Assembly (NCBI GenBank): GCA_024752435.1
Contig: CP103037.1
Coordinates: 2,907,585-2,971,584, forward strand
DNA: 64,000 bases
Direction: 5' to 3'
From: Allantophomopsis cytisporea
Lineage: Eukaryota > Ascomycota > Leotiomycetes > Phacidiales > Phacidiaceae
In this document: positions 34,365-45,516 of the stretch, in pieces
Numbering within the stretch: the first letter of the stretch is position 1
Layout of the letters: each line of letters begins with the position of its first letter
Translations under genes and position numbers: made by a program
Notes under the pieces: model-generated
Databases searched by the model: none
The model's input: the letters and a program-made list of their open reading frames with translations, nothing else
Told to the model about the DNA's origin: nothing

Positions 34365-35370
34365 ATTTGCTTTACCAGCAAACTTTGAGTTGAAACAACC
34401 CTTAGCTCACTTTAAGATTCTTGAAGTTGCGAGAATTTCGTCCCGTTTTGAATATGTGCATACAGTCCGAGGGCAGATTACCGTAGGTCCTCGTAGAGTC
34501 CCGTGCCTGATGAGTACAGGGAAGAATTAGAAGTACTGCCAGCCTTGCTTGCGTAAGCCAACAATCTCTTTTTGTTTGAATGTAAGAACGCCGTAAGTTC
34601 TTCCTATGTAGTGAAATTGCGAGGTATCAGTGCAGTTACGTGTAACGTATTGTAATTGAACGAAGGACTATCTTCATGTATAAATATTATAATAGTAGTG
34701 ACTTTAATGGTGAAAGAATATAAGATTTTAGAATCAACGGTTCTTGCGGCTCTTTGCGGTATCAGCGGGATTTAGACTTGTTGATGGTCCCGAAACTCAT
34801 GGCCCGCAATGGAGCCGCAATTCCCACAATTCCCGCAACCTACACATAGGCTCTTATCCCAATTAAGACAAAGTTTATCCCAATTAAGACAAAGTACATC
34901 ATTCAAATTCTAATTGACGATCACTCTTATTGAGGCTCATTGCGGGAGGAGCCTGTTTCGAATATAACAGGACATACTTGCCACAGGATCTCCTTGATCT
35001 TTCACCCTCAAAACATCATCCTCACCCTTCAGCTCTAGCAGAGCAGAAGCTCCTTGCTCATATCAGGGCAAGAGTTCCTCATGCAACAAATCTTTCTCGC
35101 CAAACATGATGTCCTATGTATATCTCTTCGCTTGTTCCCTCACATCAAAAGAGATTCCATCGAGTTCATTTGTGGTCCCTACGCCGATAAAGGCGTGCGG
35201 AAGCGCTATGAAAACGATTTACTCTACAACATAATTAGTAGTCAACGCCTGTAATGCCCGTTAGAGCCACCGATGTCCCGTGGAAGATATACTCACGACG
35301 TTGTGGTCTCCATTTCGTTTTGCAAAGCGGAAAATGAAGTAATCAATACAAAAGTTTAACCCAAAGATGA
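34365..35370. other. Intergenic region with a tandem 21-base repeat
   Basis: Nothing coding is supported. TTATCCCAATTAAGACAAAG occurs at 34854 and again directly at 34875. Several CCGCAAT/TTCCCGCAA motifs cluster at 34800-34840. Confidence 0.5.
34854..34895 (+). repeat. Perfect tandem duplication of 21 bases
   Basis: Copies 34854-34874 and 34875-34895 are identical and start TTATCCCAATTAAG. No gene lies over them. They may be a replication-slippage product or paired regulator sites. Confidence 0.9.
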
Positions 35371-37013
35371 TCATTCAGGATTACCCAAGAGAGATGAACC
35401 GTTGATCATGTCCGAATTTAAGGATTTTTCAAGGTCAACTCTTTGCAGCCCGGGTAACTCGGCGACCAGCGCTTCAAGCCACGAATAATCTTCCGCGTCG
35501 AAATTTATCTGCGGTGGTGAAGCACCTTGTCATTCTTGTTGCTGGGTATTGAGGACCTCGCCGAAACTTGATATGTCATCTTTCCTGCGTTGCTGGTGTA
35601 GTAGAACTAACAGACGTGCTGCACTGTATGCTTCCCTCATATAGAAGCAACCAGACTTAGGGTCTGCATTGCCTCTGGAAGTATCGCAAGAGACGAGCGC
35701 GTATCCATCACAAGGAGTACGCAGATAATGTGAAAAGGTACGTTCGCAACTTGGTGCCATGGAGAGCAATCCATGACCATACTCCGTGCACAACCAAGTG
35801 CTTTGCTAAACAAGGCCAGAACCTGATCTGCCAGGTCAGATAAGATGTCAAGGTTCTGGGTATGAATCCGTCGAAGAATACAAAGCACAAGATTGCACTG
35901 CGCGAGAACAGATGGTGGTTGGGTATGGGTTCCGTCCAGAGTCTTGGAGAGAGTCGATGTGAGATCGGTCTCGTCCACTAATCTGCCTGGGTCTAGACTG
36001 ACCGACACTGGTAAGAGGCCCAGGACTTCAGCTGTGTAACCACCCGGCTTTGATGATGGTAGTAATGGCAAATCGTTCTTCTGGAACGAGACTCGGGAAA
36101 GCCGCAGCTCAAAAGACGTCCACGCATTCAGGTGATGTGCAACTCCAACAAGCCTCCTTTTGAGATCTGGATCATATCGTGCACTGGGTGGGAAGACGGA
36201 AGTCGACTCGGGGTGAAGCCCTGAAGCTTCGACGAGATGCATCAAGGTGGAGCTGCATATCCATGTCGAATGTGGCGAATCTGTCATCCGAAGATAAATT
36301 GATCGCAGTGCCCATCCAGTCAAAAGATCTATGGGCGGGGGATCAAAGAGATGATAGTCATCTAGACTTGAACGAGCTGAACGAACTAAGTGTAGTTCGG
36401 TGACTGTAGCATTTCGTTGAGAAAATAGACATCCGATAGCTGCAACACCGCTTAATATACTATCATATATGCTCGATATTAGAGGTGATTTCCAGCGTAT
36501 GTTTAATTGTTCAAAGAACTGGCGATGGTCAATGAATCCGTAGTATGGGTCCACTTTGTCGAAATAAACCTGAGCAAGGGATTTTATGTGCTCGAATGAG
36601 GTGATTTCAATGATAGGCAGCGCAGAAGTAGTGATTGTCTGAGCGGATAATTCTCTCGCTCCAATATTCCACCTAAAAAGATTAAGTTTGGGTGCTTTTG
36701 TAGCATGAATCTTAAGCCCAAGCTTTCTAATAAAGGCCGCTCCGGAACTGGCCTCCAGGCGTTGGACTAGTCCGCAGTTGTTGGAATTACCGGCGCTCGA
36801 TGCAAGGATATCTGATTGCAAAGAATGCGGTCTGGCTGGAGGGTCCGGTATAGCCTGTCCAGGAGCTCGAGACGTTGTTCGTCGAGATTCATAGTAGCAC
36901 TCGTAGTCCCATTTTGTGCACGTGATGCAAGGGTCGCGTCCGTCGCACTTTCTTTTGCGCTCTCGACAAGGACCACAGGCCAGCTGAGAACGCTTCCGCT
37001 TCAGGGAACTCAT
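35371..37013 (-). pseudogene. Zn2Cys6 transcription factor with a broken C-terminus
   Basis: The N-terminus has the full binuclear zinc cluster at residues 13-39 (CGPCRERKRKC, then CITC and YEC), and a fungal-specific transcription factor middle domain follows (about residues 130-330: FDKVDPYYGFIDHRQFFEQLN, LRSIYLRMTDSPHSTW). The frame from 37013 ends at 35637 after LSLVASI. A shifted frame then continues with REAYSAARLLVLLHQQRR, meets TGA at 35530-35532, and goes on in that same frame to a natural-looking end at 35371 (SWLEALVAELPGL). So a frameshift or small deletion near 35640 plus a nonsense codon have removed the last 80-90 residues. The DNA-binding part is intact, so a truncated protein of 458 residues may still bind DNA. 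It shares a 366-bp divergent promoter with the nitronate monooxygenase. Confidence 0.8.
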
Positions 37014-37379
37014 GTCATCAATTTAATGTGGAGAAGAGAGAAGACGAAGGATTCATTGCCGCGTGAAAGGAATAGAAGTGGTAATTACGAGACTGCGCTC
37101 GGGGCCAATGTCATTTATATAGAACGGGTCGGTCGCCGCAATACCTGATCGCACTGGAGAGGGGGCTATTGCGGAAAGTTGGTTGACGAAGATTAGTGCA
37201 ATTTCACAATTCAACGAATCAGTATCTCACAGGTAGTGGATGTAAGGCTTTTGTATGACAATGCTAATGGTACGTTGATCATGCTTGATTCTCAAGATTC
37301 ATGTGACCAAAAGTCTCTTAATCCTGCTCCTTCCTGACTCAACTCTTAGATCCCATCTTTGAATACCATCCTCAAGGCC
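37014..37379. promoter_or_regulatory. Divergent promoter of the Zn2Cys6 regulator and the nitronate monooxygenase
   Basis: The two genes are read outward from this 366-bp stretch. This is a common arrangement for a regulator and its target, but no specific CGG-type operator pair was identified by eye. Confidence 0.4.
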
Positions 37380-38455
37380 ATGCATCACGCAAGCTTATTG
37401 TCTCGCTATCCTTGGGCATCTTGGCCGTTCATTGCCAGTGCTCCAATGCGCATCATATCTGGTCCGGCATTGGCTGTGGCTGTCTCTCATGCAGGCGGCT
37501 TGGGGTTTATCGGACCCGGAGTCAAAACACACGACATGATTGTCGATCTTGAAAAGACATCAATGCTGATAAACGAATCAAACAAGTCTTCATCTGTTTC
37601 AAATGTGTTTCCGTTCACGGAGTCTCTTCTCCCAGTCGGTGTCGGTTTCCAGCTATGGGGGGTGTGGGATGATGTTAATGTAGCTGTCGACATTATTGAC
37701 AGGTTTAAGCCCTGCGCTGCCTGGCTGTACGCACCCCAAGAGGATCCGAGAGAGTTCGGAAACTGGACTCACAGAATTCGCCAGGGAAATCCTCGAACTC
37801 AGATATGGATCCAGATCGGCACTTTGGAAGAGGCAAAACAACTTCTGAAATGCTCTGAGAAACCTGACGTTGTTGTCGTACAGGGGGCAGAATCAGGCGG
37901 CCACGGTCAGGCCAAAGATGGAATGGGTATTATAACATTGTTTCCAGAGGTTACGAATGCAATGGCAAACAGCCAGATTCCTCTGCTCGCTGCAGGGGGC
38001 ATTGCCGATATGGCGTCGCAGCAGCGCTTGGTTTGGGGGCGTCGGGTTCGGTGATGGGGACTCGATTCCTGGCTGCCAATGAAGCACGGATTAGTCGGGG
38101 ATATCAAAATGAGATCTTGCATGCCTCTGATGGTGCGGTGACGACAACACGAACTTTGCTCTACAATCATCTCAGGGGAACTTTTGGGTGGCACATGGAA
38201 TACAGCCCAAGGACCATTATCAACAAACCTTTTGTGGAGCATCAGGCAGGTAGTACCTTCCCGGAACTGAAAATGCGTCACGATGAGGCTCTAAAGAAGG
38301 GTGATAGTGGCTGGGGTCTAGAAGGGAGGCTTGCAACCTATGCTGGGGCCTCCGTGGGACTTATTCATGAGGTGAGAGATGCAGGTAATATCGTCCGAGA
38401 AGTGCAAGAGGACGCCCTAGAAAGAATCTCGTCGCTGAGTGCCAATGGAAAATAG
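37380..38455 (+). pseudogene. Nitronate monooxygenase (2-nitropropane dioxygenase family), frameshifted
   Basis: From ATG 37380 the frame encodes PWPFIASAP-like MRIISGPALAVAVSHAGGLGFIGPG (the FMN-site start), WIQIGTLEEA, and VVVQGAESGGHG, the catalytic-site segment of this family, then LLAAGGIAD. At about 38009 the frame shifts. The expected GVAAALGLGASGSVMGTRFL continues only in another frame, which runs to 38455 and includes a normal C-terminus. Comparison with the usual GGIADGRGVAAAL spacing suggests about four bases are missing. These FMN enzymes oxidise alkyl nitronates. The rest of the protein looks well kept, so the loss is recent or is a sequencing error. Confidence 0.85.
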
Positions 38456-38648
38456 GCTTGGCTTCTTCGTTCCGGATCTACTACTGCATCACATACCCAG
38501 ACTGTAATGAATTTTAGGTCGAGTGACTGGCTGAACCACAATACATAATCTTCTGGCGACTCAGGAAGCGTCGGCTCTTGATAATACTTAGATATATCAT
38601 GTGGATCATACCGAGACAAAGAGCTCATCTTCTGATAATATTGACGCA

Positions 38649-39134
38649 CTAAATTTCCACCTCCTTAAGTCTTCTCGATCTATTTTCCTTTGCTCTCTGC
38701 ATTAAAATCACCAACTTGTCCACCGTCTCCTTGCTATCCAGAAATTCAAGTGTCTGGACAATCTTCTCTCCTGTCGGATCAAAAGCGAACAAAAAAATGT
38801 ATTCTCCTTCATATGCCCAATCTGCTAGAGAAATCTCGTCGTCCTTAGCATCATCACGAAATAAAGCCCGACTTGTTGCCCAAACTGTGACTCGATTACT
38901 ACAATCACTGTCGATATACTCCTTAGCGGTCACAGGAAAGCCGGTCATCACTTCGCAAAGTTTATTATGATGATCAAGAAATCCTTGCTTGCTGAGCGGC
39001 CCTGGAGGATTAAGTGAAGCGGGTGCGAACCGGTGGACGTAGTCTTCTGAGAGGATTGTATGGAGAATTTGCGTATTCAAGGTTGCAAAATGTTTAATAA
39101 ATTTTTTGGCTGTTTCTAGACGTTTAGAATCCAT
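38649..39134 (-). CDS. SnoaL-like NTF2-fold protein, 161 aa
   Basis: A single exon, MDSKRLETAKKF to EVEI. The pattern of a first helix (AKKFIKHFATLN), a short segment with LSEDYVHRFAPAS, then beta strands with aromatic pocket residues (RVTVWATSRALF, ADWAYEGEYIFLFAF, KIVQTLEFLDS) is that of SnoaL-like/NTF2-like ketosteroid-isomerase-fold proteins. Fungal members often sit in secondary-metabolite clusters, but many have unknown roles. It is intact although its neighbours are broken. A TATA-like sequence lies about 105 bases upstream. No catalytic residue can be assigned. Confidence 0.75.
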   Translation of the reverse strand: MDSKRLETAKKFIKHFATLNTQILHTILSEDYVHRFAPASLNPPGPLSKQGFLDHHNKLCEVMTGFPVTAKEYIDSDCSNRVTVWATSRALFRDDAKDDEISLADWAYEGEYIFLFAFDPTGEKIVQTLEFLDSKETVDKLVILMQRAKENRSRRLKEVEI

Positions 39135-39238
39135 GTTCTTGTAACTGAATAATAGTAATCAGCAGGGTGAGAAATAGAGAGCACTTATTTTGATTGCAAA
39201 CAAGGAACTTGAGAGTAGAAGGAGAGGAGGAAGACACT

Positions 39239-39245
39239 TTATATA
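39239..39245 (-). promoter_or_regulatory. TATA-like box of the SnoaL-like gene
   Basis: TATATAA on the minus strand, about 105 bases before the ATG at 39134. Confidence 0.45.
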
Positions 39246-40309
39246 AAAGAAAACATGGCTAAGTTAGCTGCTAGTGACTGATAAGGAGTGTAGGAGTTGC
39301 ATGTCATAGGAAGATAAAACGCTAGTAAAATTAAGTTCCGTTTAAATCCGTTAAGACCGCTATTGTGTGGTTAGTCAAAATAAGGTTAATAGAATCGGCG
39401 GTTCATTTGTAGGTGTCCTTTCAGAGTAAGAAATATATTTTAGTATTGACTGGGTAACTTTGCATGTTACGATGTGCAAATGATCGGGTAAAGCACGTCT
39501 TTATTGAAAAGAATTGAATATAAGAAACGCTTATCCATTCCGCAATAAATATACAAAATTCTCAAACTTTGCGCAATTTGTATAATTCTCGCATTCTGTG
39601 TAGGACTTGATTTAAGCATGACAATGTGTACACACCAGATATAGTTGATAATGATGATATTATCACATACTAACGCTGTTGAAGATATTAGAGAATTTAT
39701 AGTTTATCTGACAGAGTTAGTTGAGATAGGGTTAGGAGCTACTGAGAAGGTACGCCTCAATAAAGCCATATGTAAAGGATGATGCTGACTTCTTACAATA
39801 GAGAATTGAATGATCTACAAAGCTCATCTTCGTGGAAGCCTGGGCTCATGAACAACGCCTTTATTCTCCTTGCTTTAGACGGCGTCAAATCGATAACGGA
39901 GAATGCTACTGGCAACGCGCCGTAAATCTAGGTGTATGACCGTGATTGGAGTGCGACTACCACAGCAGCACTTTCCACACCATATGATGATTGTTCCAAA
40001 GTCGATACCGCGCGAGTATTTGTATCGTTTTATTAGGAACGGGAAGGTATGAGGGAAGGTCTTAAGCAGATATTTGATCGGGCAATGAACCGTGGTGATG
40101 GTGTTGCAAAGGCTCTCATTTGATTATTGCTATTTTGAATGAATACAATGGTTATATGTTAGGGTCATTATCTTTATTGTTATTGTTCTTATAATTTATA
40201 AAGACCTTATAATCAGGATTACATATGAGGTTGAATTATCATCATGTGATACTGCACTGTGATCCGAGCCGCTGCATTTGTCGTACTGTACCCTGTAATA
40301 CACAACGAG
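39246..40309. other. AT-rich intergenic region, left border of the peptide cluster
   Basis: Short frames only. Composition is AT-rich and no repeat long enough to name a transposon was seen. Confidence 0.4.
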
Positions 40310-40317
40310 TATATAAA
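40310..40317 (+). promoter_or_regulatory. TATA box of the first UstYa-like gene
   Basis: TATATAAA, 118 bases before the ATG at 40435, followed by a CT-rich stretch typical of fungal transcription starts. Confidence 0.5.
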
Positions 40318-40434
40318 CTGAAGCTGCTCACCACTCTGTTTCATCATCTAAATCCCTTCACAAAATAATCACATTATCATAGCTCTTGATTATCTCCGAC
40401 TTTTCTGACAGTTAATCTTGGTCAAGTACGCAAA

Positions 40435-41172
40435 ATGTTTGACTTTCTGCACAAGTATACGCAGGTGCCAAACGATGAATCCAAAGAGAAAATGAGCAGT
40501 GGCTCTGCCTTCGTTCCAACCTCAGAAGCCACCTCATCCTCTACAGTCCTTCATCGAAACTTTCGGATCCTTATTGCAACCATATTCGTGTTATTAGGTT
40601 TGGGAGTATTTATCATCCCACCACAAATACCAGGAGATCCAGATCCTACATCGCTCCCCATCAGCGGTATAGATTCGCTCCCAGTTCTACACTGTGGTAA
40701 CTCAACAGCTGAAGCTCGCGCCCTTGGCTGTGAGTTTGACCTTCTCTCCTACAGCTGGCTACCAAAAGAGTGTCTTGATCGAGAAACTGAGGCTGAGTAT
40801 CGAGCTTGGCTCCTCGACCCCGCTCGTGACCTCGGGCCATGGCCTATCTTCACGGACGAAACCTTGAGAGATCGAGTTCCGGATGAAGAAACACTTTCTG
40901 AACGCATATGGAAAGATTACGGCATGCACTGGTCTAGTCATGAGTTTCATATGGCGCATTGCGCTTTTCAAGCGCAGAGAATAATTCGAGCTGTGAGGCC
41001 TTTAAAGGCGAACGGGAATAATGGCATCGGGTTCAGATTAGACCACAGGTTTACCACTCCTCCTCATGTCACCCATTGTTCGAAGTGGCTTTTGCGGGGA
41101 ACTGAGACTTCTCACAAAAACGAGAAGACTGGATGGTCTAGCTATTTCGCTGTTGATTTTGGGCAATGTTAA
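40435..41172 (+). CDS. Divergent UstYa/DUF3328-like membrane protein, 245 aa (UstY-1)
   Basis: A single exon. One membrane segment at about residues 43-62 (ILIATIFVLLGLGVFII) follows a short cytosolic N-terminus. The lumenal part contains HCGNSTAEARALGCEFD and SYSWLPKECLD, the signature of a fungal family often found beside UstYa genes. It holds two HxxHC motifs, HMAHC (about residue 178) and HVTHC (about residue 215). HxxHC pairs are the proposed metal site of UstYa oxidases that cross-link RiPP peptides. Unlike the other copies here it has no introns and the motif spacing is shorter. Its place at the left edge suggests it belongs to the cluster, but that is inference. Confidence 0.7.
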   Translation: MFDFLHKYTQVPNDESKEKMSSGSAFVPTSEATSSSTVLHRNFRILIATIFVLLGLGVFIIPPQIPGDPDPTSLPISGIDSLPVLHCGNSTAEARALGCEFDLLSYSWLPKECLDRETEAEYRAWLLDPARDLGPWPIFTDETLRDRVPDEETLSERIWKDYGMHWSSHEFHMAHCAFQAQRIIRAVRPLKANGNNGIGFRLDHRFTTPPHVTHCSKWLLRGTETSHKNEKTGWSSYFAVDFGQC

Positions 41173-42904
41173 CTCATGGTGACCAGAGGGAGTAGATAGT
41201 GATATTGGGTGGTGTTAAACTAGAGTACCTTTGCTCTATTGTGAGTTAAACAAGGTTTGTCCTTGTAGCCTGTTCTCCGAGACAAAGAACTGTGCATTTA
41301 TCACATAGAATAATACAGCATATATAATACGGCACAGGTAGTATGATCCATGTGGTGCAGCACAACATAGCACAGTACACACTGTCTATAGATGGCATAA
41401 TCTAACATAGTGTGACGTAATGAAAGTGTAGGAAGCCATCTGCTATTGTTGTTAAGTGCGTACGAGGAGCTCACCTATCAATTTCTAATTCATGCCGTTT
41501 CGGTCTATGATCAGCTCAGAATGGGTCCAAGTTCCAGGATCTTGGATTATATTGGCGGCTTATGAGAGAGCAGATGGCTCTCGGGACCAATTTCCATTAA
41601 TCACAGGGTTTATCCTAAAAAGTTTGTGGCTAAACATGCTTGTTAATCCATATGAGCATGAGTGTACTGTGGTAAGATTAATGTTACTTGTTAGTACTCT
41701 GCAACAAGCACGGATCTACGAAAGAAGATGTTCTGACTCGGAGAACACTGCATGAAGATGATCATCACACAAGCACAATGCCGCCATTCGAAGATTACAA
41801 CACATCATTGTATCGTTTTCAGTATTATGCAAGAGATATCACACCGCCCTAGATGTGAAGATAAGATTCCACCTGTGTCGATCGAGTTGTTCGGATTGAC
41901 GGAATGTCAGAATACTTAGTGTCTCATTGAAAGAAAGTTGTATACGTTGCTCAACTGATGGATTGATATTTGATCGGGTATATACGCCCCTAGCTTGCAG
42001 CATGTAAGCTTACATGCAGCAGCAAGCCTCATAGATAAGGGTTCTTACGGTAAGATAGTTTGTGTACAGGATTTCAACCGCAATATCTTGGACTGAAGAT
42101 AAGGAAGGCTAGCGACTGACTATATCAGTTTATGTGATAGACAAACCCAAATTGAGTGATGTACTCCTAGTCCTAAAACGACCACAATAAGTGAAGGTTC
42201 TTCATTACCATAATTGTCCCATAAACGGAGTGAAGAAGAAAATCCGAAGCCACAACGTCTTAGCTAGGCTCCTTTGTCCAATCCTGGAAGTTTCCCCAAC
42301 TTCCATAAGCATGAGGAGCAGGAGATATATCGGTTGCACATCGCATCGTGAGAAATGATATCACCTTTGCACTGGATGGTTTGGCACATATTTACAATCT
42401 CCGAAATACAACCTTAAGAAGTCATCGAAACCTTGAAGCTTGAGAGGGCAAAGATACCGTTGTACAATCAGTTACAACTCCAGGTTTCACATTACTCAGT
42501 CAATGACAGGCAGAGCTACTTTTACCAAGTGGTTCTGATAGGGATTACCCATCTTCATGTCAAAGTGGCTGTAAGAAACTTAGTGGTCACAATGATTTGG
42601 GGAGAAAGTAGTAGATGAAAGTAAATAAAACCATGAAGAGATTCTGGTAGAGCGCGACAAGCAGCTTGTGGAGTGGCTTGAGAAGATAGATTTTCAAGAG
42701 CTATGAGAGAATGTCTATCTCGAATGTAATGCTCTCCACTCTCTTGACGTCAGAAAATAGGTTTAAAATTGCGACGAAGAGGTTGAACACGAGACAGACC
42801 TGGAGATGGCAAAATCGGACTGAAGTAGGCACTTCCATTCAAGGGTTTTAAAAACGAACACTGAAAAGCTGAGACATGGTCTGAGTATACTTAGATATTC
42901 TCTA
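41173..42904. other. Intergenic region with an 18-base palindrome
   Basis: About 1.7 kb without a credible gene. A perfect palindrome lies at 42000-42017 (listed separately). Confidence 0.45.
42000..42017. promoter_or_regulatory. Perfect 18-base palindrome
   Basis: GCATGTAAGCTTACATGC reads the same on both strands, and is flanked by CTTGC on the left and GCAAG on the right. It could be a dimeric regulator site or a hairpin. No function is shown. Confidence 0.6.
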
Positions 42905-44409
42905 TCAAGAAGCAATCTCATTTGATTTATCGTCGTCCAAAAGGGGTTCACCACCATCTTCATTCAGTTTCGGAGCTTGTGCCAACTCTGGAATAATAAA
43001 CAAAGCTACAATCCCTTCCACTATCGCGATCACTGCCCATGATATCAAACCTGGTTTATAACTAGCATTTCGAAGGCCCCTTTCAGTTGTTAGCTTTGCT
43101 TCTATGTCTGACTTGCAGATAACCTACAATCCACTATTGAGACATCCTAGTATTAGTATTGCCCTTCCAATCCAGATGTGCAAAGAAGTTATTGCTGGCT
43201 TCTGGTGCCCTTTGGTGAAAGAACTGTGGTGTTGGTATCCCAACATCAACTGAACAATTACCAAACAGAAAATAATGATGCCGAGAATAGAGTGTGGTTG
43301 TAACATCTGCGAAAGCTTTTTCTCATGATCAGGAACCTTCCACTTGCTAGGGATCAATCTCAACTAACACTCACCATTTTTGATATGAGAAGCGTGCGAA
43401 ATATGAGGCCGACACCAACGAAGCAGCATATTGAAGCTAGAAGCTGGAATGCCAGGTGCAGGCGAAAAGCGCCATCCCGCTTCAGAGCAATCATAAGTGA
43501 TCCTGTGGGAAACAGGAACATAAAGGCGAATCCAAGGAGGACGCCATGTGCTTCTGTAGCTGTGAGAGTTGGTTCATCAGGGATTTCGCTGACTTTTTCA
43601 AAGACTCCAGAAGAACCTCCTCTTACGAGTTGTGGTGCAACATTTGTTTCGTTTGGAATCGCGAGACTTGCCGGCATATCCATGTAGAAGTAGCCTAAGA
43701 GTCTATCAGCGAAGACGATAAGCGCAATTTAGGATAGTGTCCAAACCGTATCCCATGTGCATATTGAGTGATGCGTCAATATGAGCAGTGTTGAAAGCTT
43801 CGTAAATGTTCCGAGCCCATATCCAAGGCTGCTGCTTAGAGGTAGAGTCGACGCTTTGCCATTTGTTGCAAGCATAGCATACAAATCCAATCTCCTGCCA
43901 GCCATTCTGAGATACACTTTTATTCAAAACGCTAACTTCGGGTGCGTGTGTGAGGGCGAGTTGTGGTTGGATATATCCTCTAGACATCAAGTACTCGTCA
44001 GTAGGTCCCTCTTGAATTTGTACAATCATGCAGCAGTGTATACTTTGCCTCGCGAACACTGAGTACGAGACCTAGAAGAGTCATCAGACCAGTTCTTCTC
44101 GACGTCCATATCCTATAATGACTTGGAAGGCTCACCATTCTTCTCATCAGAGATTACAATGAACATCAAACTGTTAACCATTCCCTCTCCTAACCCTACG
44201 GCCGTCCAGCCAATTCCAGGGTCGCTCCGAGTTCCAAGTGTAATGTAAAAGTCTGTCGAGGATGTTGTATCATTTTCGATGGATATCATAGCAATACAGA
44301 AATCAGCCACCGGTCCGGGATGGCAGAATGAAACCGAGGCGTAAGCCTGCTGGCAAATACATAGAAGGACTGTGAGATGAATTATCATTTCATGAAGTAA
44401 AGACTTCAT
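42905..44409 (-). CDS. DOMON-cytochrome b561 membrane protein, 422 aa
   Basis: Five exons close in phase: 44409-44136, 44058-43747, 43694-43375, 43315-43128 and 43079-42905. Signal peptide at residues 1-24. A DOMON heme-binding domain follows (FCIAMISIENDTTSSTDFYI, GWTAVGLGEGM...SLMFIV), then a linker. The b561 core has HGVLLGFAFMFLFPTGSLMI, RLHLAFQLLASICCFVGVG, HSILGIIIFCLVIVQLMLGY and HIWIGRAILILG, giving the four heme-ligand histidines. The fifth exon adds a last helix and an acidic tail. Such proteins pass electrons across a membrane to metal ions or lumenal enzymes. It sits between two UstYa genes. The acceptor of intron 1 is less certain. Confidence 0.85.
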
Positions 44410-45516
44410 TGTGAAGCAGGTTATTATATTTTCCAGCAGAACGAGAAAAAAAAAGGACAAGACAAAACAGAGTGACCCTCTTAAAAATTTCCGTTTGGAA
44501 TGCCCGAATATCTGTAACCTCACATAATTAGGACATATGGATTTACCGGTAAACTGAAGGAGACATATGCAGCCAGTAATGTACTCTTATCACCTTATAC
44601 CCTTGCTGCAGAGAGCTGTGCTAGGGGGGAGTGAATATAGGTAAGTAGATGCTTAGTCAAAAGCTTGTTCTAACTCAACGCACTCTGGTACCGATGCATG
44701 TCCTAAGGTAGCGTCTTTCCTGGCCGGGAAGGATCTGCGTGGCCAGGGTCTCCCGTCTCGTTCGGTTTCCGCCCCCACGTTGCATCTATGTAGCTCGGTG
44801 AGATCTCTTCACGTAGCAACGAGCCGCTCTACACTCGGCTTACTGACTCTAGAGCTCACAAATACCAACACACGTGACCTGTGATTGGTTTGATAATATT
44901 TACAGATTACCGCGAGAAACTCCATCGCTAGCCGACGTTGCATCGGGAAATGGCAAGTCAGTGAGGTTGAATCAAAATTCATGCAGAAGGCCGGCACGTA
45001 AATCATATTGATCGAAACTGAATGGAGAAGCGTGTGTGTGTCTGACTGGGCAACCAATCTCTTATCAGTGCAAGCAATATGGAAGCAGTCAGCAACATAT
45101 GTGAAGTGAAGCGTATTTTCAAGGAAATCATGCATCTGAGCGATAGATGGGGTGCGGTACTACTCATAGATGAACCGGACCCTTTCTTGTTGCTGAGGAC
45201 TACGGTGTATTCTCAAAGAAACAGTCTCGTTTCCAGGATGTTCTTAGGTTTTCGGCCCTGGATGTAATCAGGATACTCCCTCTATGGTTACTAAAGAGGT
45301 CAATTTTGTGGCCCAATCAGGCTCATCTAGTTCTCACAAATCTACAACTAGTACTGGTCAAAGTGTCGCGATCTCACGGCTTTCCTGAGCTTTGAAGAGG
45401 TTTTCAATTGTTGGTGCAGTTCATGCAGAAAATCTCTTATGCATCAAACATTTCGATATGCCATAATATCTGGATGAGAACTATAGATATGGTATCTAAA
45501 ATCATTGAGTATTGCA
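44410..45516. other. Intergenic region, no supported gene
   Basis: About 1.1 kb. A more GC-rich stretch occurs at 44690-44820. I could not fit a tRNA or other RNA gene to it. No credible frame. Confidence 0.4.

Noticed and set aside
44690..44820. GC-richer stretch considered as an RNA gene
   Set aside because: No cloverleaf or other fold could be fitted by eye.
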